Below are positions 1 through 12,100 of a stretch of 64,000 nt of DNA, piece by piece. The stretch is from Bugula neritina (Eukaryota; Bryozoa; Gymnolaemata; Cheilostomatida; Bugulidae). How positions within the stretch are numbered: position 1 is the first letter of the stretch; each line of letters begins with the position of its first letter. The notes under the pieces are model-generated. The model was not told where the DNA came from. It worked only from the letters and a program-made list of their open reading frames with translations, and ran no database searches. Position numbers and translations under genes: made by a program. The stretch covers positions 22,346,819-22,410,818 of the forward strand of contig OZ037768.1 in NCBI GenBank assembly GCA_964035545.1, in the 5' to 3' direction.

Positions 1-1721
1 GTGAGGTGATAACATTCACATGTAAAGCATCCGATTACACCAATCTTAGAACTCTACAGTTAAAATATGAAGCTGAGGGAGACAGCAACGACTACAAAGT
101 GGGATGTTCTAAAAATGCTGAGAATGAAGGAGTATGGGTACCCTCACCTGCGCCAGATATTTTCAGAGTCCCCGGAATAGAAGGGGCGGTACTCACTCAG
201 GAAAAATGTAACTCAATTGGCAACCCGAGAGGATTTGATTTTACCGTTAAACTAACTATTACTGATTCGAAACTTGGAGGAAGGTTTTACTGTAAAGCAT
301 ATGAAGGAAGTGGTGGTGTGGGGGAAGTTCTGTCTGAAACAGTCACGTTAGATATTAAAGGTAAACATTTTCAAGCAACTGCTCTCTTTTATGTTGTGAC
401 ATTTTAGCAAACTCTAGTACATCATTCTTAGCTTTTATATTACTTTCATATTTATCTCAATTACAAATGCTCATGTTACGTAATATCTATAGGTGGTGGT
501 TGGTGGCACCAGTATGGGTAGTAATTAGTATTTTTAATAAATACTATCTCATTTGTGGTTTCTGCTGAAAAATGTTGAGTAGCATTTATACTTTATAGCA
601 ATGTTCTGTTTACACCTATCTTAATTTTAAACTAATTTTGATTAACATGTTTTTCATAAACAATATAGTCTGATTTAAAATTTGCAGGAGATTTTCATTT
701 CTATGTTTTCACTCTCACTTTTGACTCACTTTATCTGGACAAGACTCACTGAGATTCTTTCATGTCGCTATTTCTACTGCTTTTTACTTTTGGTTAGCTG
801 TAATAATTCTATGCAGGTCTGTTTTGAAATCTTAGCATCTATTTTTAGAAGATGATGGTGCTGTAAACAAGGGAGGTGAACCCCAGAGTACTGTGTCTAC
901 AGTGACTGGAATGTTCATTATAGTAGCAATAGCATGGTAATGCTTATATATAAACTCAAATAATCAAATACTACTGTAAGCAGCAAGATTGCATCCTGTC
1001 CCAATTTTTGTAGTAGAAAACTTTGAACACAGCAGTAAAAGATGTTTAACATAGTCAGTTTTCTGGCAGGTTGCTTAAGTAGCAATAAGACCTGTAGTGA
1101 AAAAATATGCTTTACTAGCCTCGATGTTGGCATGGTAAACAAAGAATTTGTAAAATATATATTTTGCCACCCAATGACAGTTATCATGTTGTTTGAAATA
1201 CTCATGTGCTGGAAGCAGATATGCAATGTTAGCTTTTCAAAGTACTAATTTTAATGCTGTAATGTGAGCTAGGAACAAGAGTGTTTAAAGATAATGAAAA
1301 ATTTTACAGCGAATGCTTTAAAACTAAAGGGCATACAGCTCACATAAAAAAATTAATTAAACAAATATAAAGAAGTACTAAATATTAGTTTTATGCAACT
1401 ATCAGTGAATAATTCTTTTAAGATGTTCAAATTATTGGAACTCACCATTTATGCAATTTATGTAACAGCCAAGATTAAACAAGTTTTATGCTAAAAAAAT
1501 TATAACAGAAAAATTTTAAAAACTTTTACATTTTGGAAACATTTAAGAGTGTGAAAGATTTTGTAAAAATATATAGGCACATTTTTATGCTTTCCATATT
1601 TACAGCATTGTGTGTTAATTTTCATTTCATTTCGTTTCAGGAACTAGGCTACAGAAAGCTATCTTTTCAAGGAAGCAAAGAAACCACCCAGTACAATGTT
1701 CAAGCAATTCAAGAATATTAA
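1..1721 (+). CDS. Immunoglobulin-domain single-pass membrane protein, 3' part only
   Basis: The gene is cut by the left edge. Exon 1-360 encodes most of one Ig domain: a B-strand cysteine (FTCKA), an F-strand motif GRFYCKA and a closing strand TVTLDI. No tryptophan is seen in the C strand. The exon ends in phase 1 at a gtaaac donor. Exon 849-936 follows in phase and gives an acidic, Ser/Thr-rich stalk and the start of a hydrophobic segment (GMFIIVAIA), read as the beginning of a transmembrane helix. The last exon, 1641-1721, gives a short tail ending NVQAIQEY and a stop. The phases of the second and last exons do not join directly, so a small exon that completes the helix is probably missing between 937 and 1640. 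Such proteins act at the cell surface in adhesion or recognition; the family is not identified. Confidence 0.7.
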
Positions 1722-1828
1722 GATTTAAATTAATTCTGTAGTAATGAAACTATAATTCAAGCATCAAACTTAACATTGTAATATTCAAGGCTAAGTTATA
1801 TAATGTACAAACATACCTAATCTAAAAA

Positions 1829-1834
1829 AATAAA
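1829..1834 (+). terminator. Polyadenylation signal AATAAA
   Basis: A canonical AATAAA lies about 110 bases after the stop codon of the Ig-domain gene, in AT-rich sequence. Confidence 0.55.
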
Positions 1835-2966
1835 CTGTTTTAAAACTCTAGATTGTTTTTGTCTGTGTTTCCATCTATGAACATTTATTTATTCTTAGTA
1901 TCTTTATTAATTATTCATATAATTTGAAGTCTTCAGAAATAAAGAAGTAGTACTCTTATGCTGCAAAATTAGGAACTAAAAATATAGCAATTATAGCAAA
2001 TATGTTAAATTAGTAATTAAAAGTTTTGAGCTTTGCAGAAATTATTTTTTGTATTTAAAACTTTTCAAGTTTGTGACCTAAATTAATTTTTTTATTTCAA
2101 AGTATTATAGTATAGTAGCTGTATCACTAAAGCATCATACAAGGTAGTGTGTATATATATATATATTCTTGGCTCTTCATTGGTCTTTGTTTTTCTTCAT
2201 GAATGTTCATTGCTGAAGGTAAATTTTAGTGATTAGCAGCCTGACATTAAAACTATAACTTTTACATAGAGCTTTCTATGTTGGATGCGTTTTCAACATG
2301 TTTTGGCTATTATAGTGCTTGGTGGTGAAAAGTTGCAATAGAAACAATGTATTATGCATGTAGGCTTGTAATATCTTGGTTATCAACGCTGTAAAACTTA
2401 AAACGTGTTTTTAGGTAAGATAACTCTATAGTGAAGCCCTTTTCAATTTCTGAAACTAATAATTAACAATGAGTAACAATAAGCTAGACTTGCCGACGCC
2501 TGCTTTTACCTGAGTGAGCAAAATTCATTATAGAGCCGACACATAAAGCGTCTTGCGCATCACCAAAACTCAATCCATGGCGTCAATCTGCATTCTGCAA
2601 CAGATACCTAAAGTTTAAAATGTCCATTCAATTAATTTCATTTTAACGTCTAATTAACAACAATGATGAATGAGGTAGTGTAATAACTGTAACTGTTGTA
2701 ACATTTCGAATAAAGCTACATACACTTCATTTCAAATCTCTGCTGTTGATTTCCTTTATTTTTGCTGAGAATTTAATAATCTGCAGCTTTTTGTTTGACC
2801 GCATATTGATATTGGTAATGATACATTTTCATGTGCTAAGAGACTACATAAACGTTCGTAATAACCATAATCATAAAGATAATGTTCGTTCTAATTTAGT
2901 TACACTAACCAAATCTTTGGTGACACTGACTGAAAGTAAGACTAAGAGTAAGTGAATGTCAATGTA

Positions 2967-3080
2967 GTACTAGTACTAGTAGTACTAGTAGTAGTAGTAG
3001 TACTAGTAGTAGTAGTAGTACTAGTAGTACTAGTAGTAGTAGTAGTAGTAGTACTAGTAGTAGTACTAGTAGTACTAGTT
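2967..3080. repeat. TAG/TAC trinucleotide microsatellite
   Basis: Runs of TAG interrupted by TAC, giving repeated TAGTAC and ACTAGT palindromes over about 110 bp. It sits inside a wider triplet-phased low-complexity tract. Confidence 0.85.
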
Positions 3081-3315
3081 GTAATTGTACTTGTAGACAA
3101 TCTTCAATAAAATTAAATTGTATTCAATTTCAGTGTCATATTGACTGCAAGTGCAATACTGATTGTTGTTTGAGTCGGCCGTTCAGATTGAGATTCAGAT
3201 TGTCATCGAGTATGAGTCATTATGATTATAATCATTATCATAAGACTTGGAGTTAGTGTTCCATTCTTTGATAGGGATTTCACTTTGACTTACACTTGGT
3301 TTTACTAGCAATACT

Positions 3316-3840
3316 ATTAAGTGATAATAGCCAGTAGGATTACATTTACTATTAGTATTAGTATTACTATTAGCAATACTAATAGTAATAATAATACAAA
3401 TACTACCACATTACTATCAATATCACTATCAGTATCGTTATTAACTTTGAGTAACACTAGCAGTATCACTAACGTTAATAAGACTACCTCTAAGAGTAGG
3501 ACTAAGAGTGAGACTGGGTAACTCCAACTGCAAGGCTAAAAGTACTTGAACTATTACTATTAGTATTAGGTATATATAATTATATATATATACTTATACA
3601 GCTATACTTATAGTTATAGTTATTACTTGTTACCATTAGTACTTTTATTTCAATTTGTATTAGACTATTAGTATTAATATTACTTATGTTTGAAGTTCAT
3701 CTTGGCAGCTATAGTAAAACTTGATGTTGCTGTTATACTAATACTTATAATAATTGTAAACACTAAAAGTCCATGACGAAATCTTCGTCTTTGGTGTAAA
3801 ATCTCTATACCTAGACTAGACGTAATACTAATAATTTAAA
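3316..3840. repeat. Degenerate triplet-phased (TAN)n tract
   Basis: The sequence is dominated by triplets such as tat, tac, tag, aat and act in a constant 3-base phase (for example attagtattagtattact), with frequent reverse-complement words. Similar tracts lie at 20560-21260, 35640-36110 and 36780-37100. Confidence 0.6.
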
Positions 3841-4315
3841 TTAATGTCTCACTCATTTATATTAGGTAATGTTATATGTAGGTACATCACTAAAAATTCA
3901 TTATTTTTTTATATATTTAATATAGATTTTCATGTAAAGTTCAATGTTAGTACACCATTTATTTTCATTTTGACAATCACAATCACAATGAATCTCTTTC
4001 TATTAAAATAAAATTTTCTTTAAAATATAACTCAAGTTATCATCACACATATATTTATAAGCATCTATTCTAAAATAATTAGAAATTTTAATTATTTTTA
4101 CTATTACAATTTGATTTGATAATTTGCTATATTTCTGGCTGAAGCTGGGGGTATTTATTAACCTGTGATGGAAAATATCATTAATTTTTGTTTTTGTTTT
4201 TTTGCTTTTAGTTATTTATGATTAATTTTTGTCAGGTCTAAAGACTAGTAGACTATAACTAGTTATAGAATGGTAGTGTTTGTGGGCAGTGCTTTATTTA
4301 CTCATCTAATATCTT

Positions 4316-7300
4316 ATGATACAGAAATCACCCACAGCAGCTTGGTCACGGCCTACCATACTAAGAGAAGGAGAAGAAATTCAATATGAAAAAGTGGAAG
4401 ACGACATCTGGGCTTGTCCTTTCTGCGATCCTGTCAAAAAGTTATTCACGTCTGCCGAGTCGGTAAAAGAGCACATCCATGTCGAACACTCCAAGAAGCA
4501 AGTTCTGCATAATGGTAATTATTTAATGTTAATCTATGTTTATTAGGTTTGGATCAAGGTGAATAGTTATGAGATATTGTATTAGCTTTTACAAATTTTC
4601 TGCTGCGTAAACTTTGCCATATATCTAGAGAGCTTGAGACATGCATAAGGCATAAGATTATGTGTGTTGAGATAGTAAACTATATGATACAGAAGGGTAA
4701 AGTGTTCCACAAATACATTAATAGAATCTAAATAATACACTACTAGCAGGGAGTTTTGTTTCCATACATTACAGAATGTAAATTTCCTAAAACAATTTAG
4801 TAATAGAAGAAAACTGGTGGTCACAGTGTTTCACACAATTTTAATCTAGTTGGTTTGAATCAGTGTATTGTAAGATTTCTAATAATAGAAGAACATTTTT
4901 AAGTTGTCTAAGACTTTCAAACAATCTTAACCAATCTAGGTTGGGTGATCTTCAAATGTAACCAGGCGTGTGGCGTGCTGCGAGACAGAAGTCACTATCA
5001 CTGCCCAACCTGCGACAAGGCCGTGATTAGTCGAGGTGACTTTGTGTTCCACCTGAAGGGCCATGACATGCAGAAGGGCACACAGGCGGCCCGTGGCAGG
5101 AAGAAGACTCTAGCCACGGTGATGAGCAACGAGGCCGGCCTACAGCACATCCAGGTATGTCATTTCATCAGCATTCCGCTTTGTCAGCACTAGTCTAGTA
5201 GCTTCCTGTCAGCATAGACATTCTGTGAAAGATTACTTGCACTGTGCTATTATTTCTGTCTAGTTGTTTAGCCACGCTTCACTGGTGGTTTCCCCAACCA
5301 TCCTGGCTCTGATAGATGATCAGCAGAAATTCTGGAATGAACTTCAGTTGAAAACCGGAATGACTTGTCTGAGAGATGGAGAGGAAGGCCAACAGTTCTG
5401 TGTTCTGCAAGGTTTTTGTCTGTTTACTGTATAATATGCACTGCAGATTCTGTTAACTGCATAATATTTTGCCTGTTTCCACTAACTGTCCATAGCTACA
5501 CTGAGCTGTAACCACTTAGAGCTGTAAAGGGAAAAGTTACACCTAGATTATAACTGACCTTATCTCGCATTTTCTTTGGTTCCTAAGATATTGTTTGCAA
5601 GGCAGTAAGAATTTCATCTCAATCATAGAAATAATGGAGGAGATGATATGACGAGTTGTTTCTACTTCTATACAGGGCAGTATGACAGTGTGATAAAAGC
5701 CAACACTTTCCTAGAGAAGTACGTGTTGAATAAACTGCATGATGAGGTGGCGGCTCAACTTCACAATGACAGTCTGTATGCAGGGAGTCAAGTCGCTGCC
5801 GCAGGTGAGTCTCTGCTGCCGGAACATTTTTTTTCTGTGTAGCTTTAAATCAAACGACTGCATACACGTAATGTAATACTCTGTAGTGACTGGTTTAACT
5901 AGACTCAACGCGATTGCATATATGTACTCTGTAGTCTGTACTAACTGGTCTAAAGAATCCCTGACACGCTTTATTTATGTAGTATTAAAATATTCATATA
6001 TATATATATTACCTTTTCATTTACATACTGTTTTAAGGTTGAATGCCTGAACAATTTTGTTTATGCACACAACCTTATAACAGTATGTAGATGAAAGCTT
6101 ATATATATATAAGAATATTTTAACACTGCATAAGTGAAGCGTGTCAGGGATTAATTAACTAGACGCATATGGTTGCATATTACGTAATGCAATACTCTGT
6201 ACCAGTTAGTTATACCTGCAGACAGTGAAGTCTCGCTGCCGAGTGCCTCTGCACAGAACTCGCAAGCAGACGAATCTCCTGATGTTAGAAAATCTGCGAG
6301 AAAGCGGAAACCCAACACCATGCTGGATGAGTACATAACTCCGAAGAGCGCTAAGCTGGAGCATGGAGTGAATCTGGCAGTAAGAGTTTGCTTGAGTACC
6401 AGTGTCTGTGTAGATTAGGACTGCTGACTTTCTACTCGGCAGCTTTCAGATATCACAGAATGCTGACTTTCAAAGTTGTGTTATTTATCAGACATGTGAT
6501 GTATCAGATGGTAGAGTTAGTATTGTATCAGACACGTGGTGTATCAGATGGTAGAGTTGGTATTATATCAGACATATGGTCTATCAGATGGTAGAGTTGG
6601 TATTATATCAGACATATGGTCTATCAGATGGTAGAGTTGGTATTGTATCAGACATGTGATCTATCAGATGGTAGAGTTGGTATTGTTGTAGTCTAGCAAT
6701 GCCGCTGCCGTGAGACAATCAACAGTCGCTCAGTCGCTGATGACGACTGTAGAGCAGGAGTGTCACATTACGCTGTCTAAGAATAACATCCAGAATGGTA
6801 GGTTTACTCTACACGAGTGTTTAGTTTCGCATCTTATTCATTATCTACTCATGGTTTTCAGGTCTGCGTGTCATGTTTATATTAAATTCTAAATTTTGTA
6901 TTGACCTAACATTAACATCACGATGAAATTACTCATAGTTTTTGTTTTACCTACTAGTTTAATGTTTTTATGGTAAATGCATTCGGAAACTAAGTAATTC
7001 TAGTTGGCCTGTTGGGTTTAGTTAGTTGTTAACAGTGAAAAGACTGCTATGTTGATATATAATTTGTTTGTCTCCTGTGTTTTCGACTAAAGAGCTGAAA
7101 CACAGCTGGTATCGCACTATAAATACATGATGTACTACATAGGGTTATAATGTTACTTGTTTCTGCATGCGTGTTGCTTAAGAATATAATATAGTTTTTA
7201 TTCTTCTACAAAAATAAAATTATTACAAATATACATCTTAGTATATGGATATGAGTAGATTGCTGTATAAATTTAATCATTTAGTTTGTTGTCTCACTTG

Positions 7301-9066
7301 ACAGCAAAGTAAAAGCAGTACTTAATTACTCAAGTATAACTCTGTTTTTTTCAAGTATACCTCTTTGTGTTCAGGTGAGTACCATCAGGTTCACCTTCTC
7401 TTCCCTCCTCCAATCATAACTCATCCTCCCCCTGAAGACCCGCCCTCTGACCTCAGCAACATTCCCACCTTAGAGGAGGACGACTCCCTTGAGCTTACTG
7501 ATGATGGTAAGACAACTTCTGGTCAGTGCTATGTGTTGCTATGGAAACAGAAAGCTTATCTTCTGTGTTGTGCTGCCTAAGTTCATACGCTGCTCACTAT
7601 GTATATAGTGTATATATATAATATGTGTATGCACACACATACATGCGCATACACAGTACAGTTTCATGTGGCAACGTTTCTGTGTATAGTTTCACTAGCA
7701 TGTGTAAGTAGGCTGAGAGTGTGACTGTTAGCATGTAGTAAGCTGAGAGTGAGACTGTTAGCATATAGTAAGCTGAGAGTGTGACTGTTAGCATATAGTA
7801 AGCTGAGAGTGTGACTGTTAGCATATAGTAAGCTGAGAGTGGGACTGTTGGTATATAGTAAGCTGAGAGTGAGACTGTTAGCATATAGTAAGCTGAGAGT
7901 GTGACTGTTAGTATATAGTAAGCTGAGAGTGAGACTGTTAGCATGTAGTAAGCTGAGAGTGAGACTGTTAGCATATAGTAAGCTGAGAGTGAGACTGTTA
8001 GCATATAGTAAGCTGAGAGTGTGACTGTTAGCATATAGTAAGCTGAGAGTGTGACTGTTAGCATATAGTAAGCTGAGAGTGTGACTGTTAGCATATAGTA
8101 AGCTGAGAGTGTGACTGTTAGCATGTAGTAAGCTGAGAGTGTGACTGTTAGCATATAGTAAGCTGAGAGTGTGACTGTTAGCATATAGTAAGCTGAGAGT
8201 GTGACTGTTAGCATATAGTAAGCTGAGAGTGTGACTGTTAGCATATAGTAAGCTGAGAGTGTGACTGTTAGTATATAGTAAGCTGAGAGTGAGACTGTTA
8301 GTATATAGTAAGCTGAGAGTGTGACTGTTAGTATATAGTAAGCTGAGAGTGTGACTGTTAGCATATAGTAAGCTGAGAGTGTTAGTATATAGTAAGCTGA
8401 GAGTGTGACTGTTAGCATATAGTAAGCTGAGAGTGTGACTGTTAGTATATAGTAAGCTGAGAGTGTGACTGTTAGCATATAGTAAGCTGAGAGTGTTAGT
8501 ATATAGTAAGCTGAGAGTGTGACTGTTAGCATGTAGTAAGCTGAGAGTGAGACTGTTAGCATATAGTAAGCTGAGAGTGTGACTGTTGGCATATAGTAAG
8601 CTGAGAGTGGGACTGTTAGTATATAGTAAGCTGAGAGTGGGACTGTTAGTATATAGTAAGCTGAGAGTGTGACTGTTGTAGAGGAGGGTGAGGACTACAA
8701 GCAAGACCCGGCAGCTGACAGCGCTGCCTCAGAGGAGGAGATGGAGCCAGAAGTTGGCGAGATCACCATGAAGTCTGTGGAAGTCAACAAAAGCCAGTCA
8801 AATGTCTTCTTCAGGTTGGCTTATCATTCTGTATACTGTGTTGTCATTGGCTTGTCATTCTGTATACTGTGTTGTCATTGGCTTGTCATTCTGTATACTG
8901 TGTTGTCATTGGCTTGTCATTCTGTATACTGTGTTGTCATTGGCTTGTCATTCTGTATGCTGTGTAGTCATTGGCTAGTCATTCTGTTAAAATGTGGAAT
9001 CATTGTTGCACTTTACAAAGTGCTAGTAATTCTTATTTTTCCTCCCGTATCAAATCACTGCTACTG

Positions 9067-9107
<41 letters not shown>

Positions 9108-12100
9108 GCTACTACTACTACTACTACTACTACTACTGCTACTACTACTACTACTACTACTGCTGCTACTACTACTACTTGCATTATTAGAACTGTTACT
9201 ACTAGTACTGTAATTAAATGCTGTACTACTCTAACTTTACTTTGCTATTGTTTGTTCAGGTGTAATCAATGTAGCATAGACTTTCCATCCATTGACCTTC
9301 TGATGGCCCACAAGCAGGCGGTCCACGACTCTTCCAGCAACCTGCCGAGAGTGGTGGATATAGCTCAGGGTCCGGGGGAGGGTCACATTAGCAGTGCGGA
9401 CGCCGGAACTGCCAGCCCTCATCACTACTGCAAGGTTATTGAGACCTTCTTGACTTCACTTTAAGAGAGTTGTGTTGTGTTAGCAAATTAGTCTGGTTTA
9501 ATTTGCATGAATTTATTAGTTTGATGTGCCGGGTGTACGAGACTAAAGGATTTGGCCCACATTAGCTAGTGACTGTTAAAACAAGAAACTGGAACTCACT
9601 TATCTGGCACTACAGGTGTTGGTTGAGATTGGAGTTCTTTTTTGTCTGGACAGAACTGTATACGCTAAACTCTATTCCCTTTGATTCTGTACTCTGTCAC
9701 ATACCCATCTCAATGTATACTCTATCAAATACCCAGCTTGCTGACTCTATACTCTATCACATACCCAGCTCGCTGACTGCATTGTATGCGGGTCATATGT
9801 TTGACAGGAGTGCAACTTTTCAACCTCCACAAAGCAGACGTTGAAACTCCATGTCAGCAGAGTTCACCGCGAGAAGCAGCTGGAGTGTTTGGACTGCGGC
9901 GAGAAGTTTGGCCCTTTGATAGATCTCAAGACTCACATACGTGAAACCGGTACGTGTTGGTGTGTATGTACAGCTATATGAGATATATAGGTCACAGTGT
10001 AAGTGTGTGTGTACAGCTATATGAGATATGTAGGTCACAGTGTAGGTGTGTACCTACAGCTATATGTGATATATAGGTCACAGTGTAAGTGTGCATGTAC
10101 AGCTATATGAGATATGTAGGTCACAGTGTAAGTGTGTACCTACAGCTATATGAGATATATAGGTCACAGTGTAAGTGTGCATGTACAGCTATATGAGATA
10201 TGTAGGTCACAGTGTAAGTGTGTACGTACAGCTATATGAGATATATAGGTCACAGTGTAAGTGTGTACGTACAGCTATATGAGATATGTAGGTCACAGTG
10301 TAAGTGTGTACGTACAGCTATATGAGATATGTAGGTCACAGAAAGGGTCAGCACACCAACCTGTATAAGCAGATGGTAGAGTGTAAGATATGCAACAAGA
10401 AGCTGCAGCTGAAGAACCTCAAGTCACACACAGAACTCGTTCATGACAAACTCAAACCGTACAGCTGTGAGGTGTGCGGCAAGATGTTCGGCACGAGATT
10501 CCTGGTGAAGGAGCATATGGAGAGTCATAAGGTGAGTAGTATGACTCTAACTACTAGATAGTATAACTAGTAATTAGTATAACTAGTAACTACTATGACT
10601 CTAATTGCTGTACTCACTACTCTAACTACTCTACTAACTACTCTACTAACTACTCTACTAACTACTATACTAACTACTCTACTAACTACTCTACTAACTA
10701 CTCTACTAACTACTCTACTAACTACTATACTAACTACTCTACTCACTACTCTACTCACTACTCTACTAACTACTGATGAATTATTTTCAGAACCTACAAG
10801 ACAGACACCGCCCCTGGAAGTGCCATTTATGTGGCCAAGCCTTCTTCAAGAAGCTGCCGCTGGACGAACACATCAACAAACACATGGGAACCCCTCAGTA
10901 CTCGTGTGACAAGTGTCCTAAGAAGTTCTTCCATCAGTCCGGCTGGAAGAGACACCTTCAGCACCACGGGGAGGATCGGCCATTCCACTGTAACGTAGGT
11001 TCAGTTCTCTCTCTACATTCTGTCTATACTCTGTCTATACTCTCTCTATACTCTGTCTATACTCTGTGTGTACTCTCTCTATACTCTGTCTATACTGTCT
11101 CTATACTCTGTGTATACTCTCTCTATACTCTCTCTATACTCTGTGTATACTCTCTCTATACTCTGCCTATACTGTCTCTATACTCTGTGTATACTCTCTC
11201 TATACTCTGCCTATACTCTGTTTATACTCTTTCTATAATCTGTCTATATACTCTCTATACTCTGTCTATACTCTCTCTATACTCTGGCTATACTCTTTCT
11301 ATACCCTGTCTATACTCTCTACACTCTCTCTATACTCTCTCTATATACTCTCTCTATACTCTCTCTATACTCTGTCTATACTCTGTTTATACTGTCACTT
11401 CAGCACCTCCGGTGATGCTAATTCATATATTAATCTATGCTCTGATTCTTGTGTATTTATAAGCTGACTGACTAATGCCAGGTTTTCACAGGCAGCATAT
11501 AAATCAGCTGCCAAGTCTCCACTAACGGTAGCCTGAGTATTTGCTGTCAATACAAAGCTGCCATGTTTACCAGGTGTGTGGGAAGTCTTTCAAGACCAGC
11601 ACCAACCTCAGCGCCCATAAAACGGTGCACGCTCCGATGGCGTTCATGTGTCTGTGTGGCAAGTCGTACCAGCAGAAACACACCCTCAAGTACCACCAGG
11701 ATAAGTGCCCTATGCATCAGGATATCCTCGCCAATCAGCTGGTTGAAGAGTCCTACCACGCGGCGCCCAGGTTGGTGGTTCATTTGACAGCCAGGATTCC
11801 TATTGGTTCGTGAAACTGAGAGTAGGGAGAATGTAAAATTTGTTATAAACTTCTATTGGAATGTATTGTAAAGGTATTGTATTTGTATTGTTTCTATTTA
11901 TAGATGCATACTGTTGTTTCATCTATTTATAGATACATGTGTGGATTCTGCCAGGAAACATTTACTGATTTCAATTTAGTCCAAGAGCATGTTAAGCAGC
12001 ATGTATCTGATTCGCCGCAGGTAAATATACTTTGCTTTATATGCTGTATACTAGGGCTATGTTATACTATTAGTGTTATATGCTGTATACTAGGGCTATG

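Larger units (their letters stand above)
1835..4315. other. Intergenic region between Ig gene and zinc-finger gene
   Basis: No supported gene. It is AT-rich, with a short (TA)n at 2152-2165 and low-complexity triplet tracts from about 2860 to 3830. An ATG in good context at 2577 opens only 13 codons (MASICILQQIPKV) and could be a 5' exon or nothing. The promoter of the zinc-finger gene should lie here, but no specific element is recognised. Confidence 0.5.

Noticed and set aside
1042-1248. 68-codon frame near the Ig gene
   Set aside because: No similarity or coding signal; lies in an intron.
2577-2618. ATG in good context as the first zinc-finger exon
   Set aside because: Only 13 codons with a weak possible donor; not needed to complete the gene model.
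7597-8704. Two overlapping antisense frames of about 330-346 codons
   Set aside because: They are the 30-bp intronic array read backwards; repeat length divisible by 3 keeps frames open. No domain or start context.
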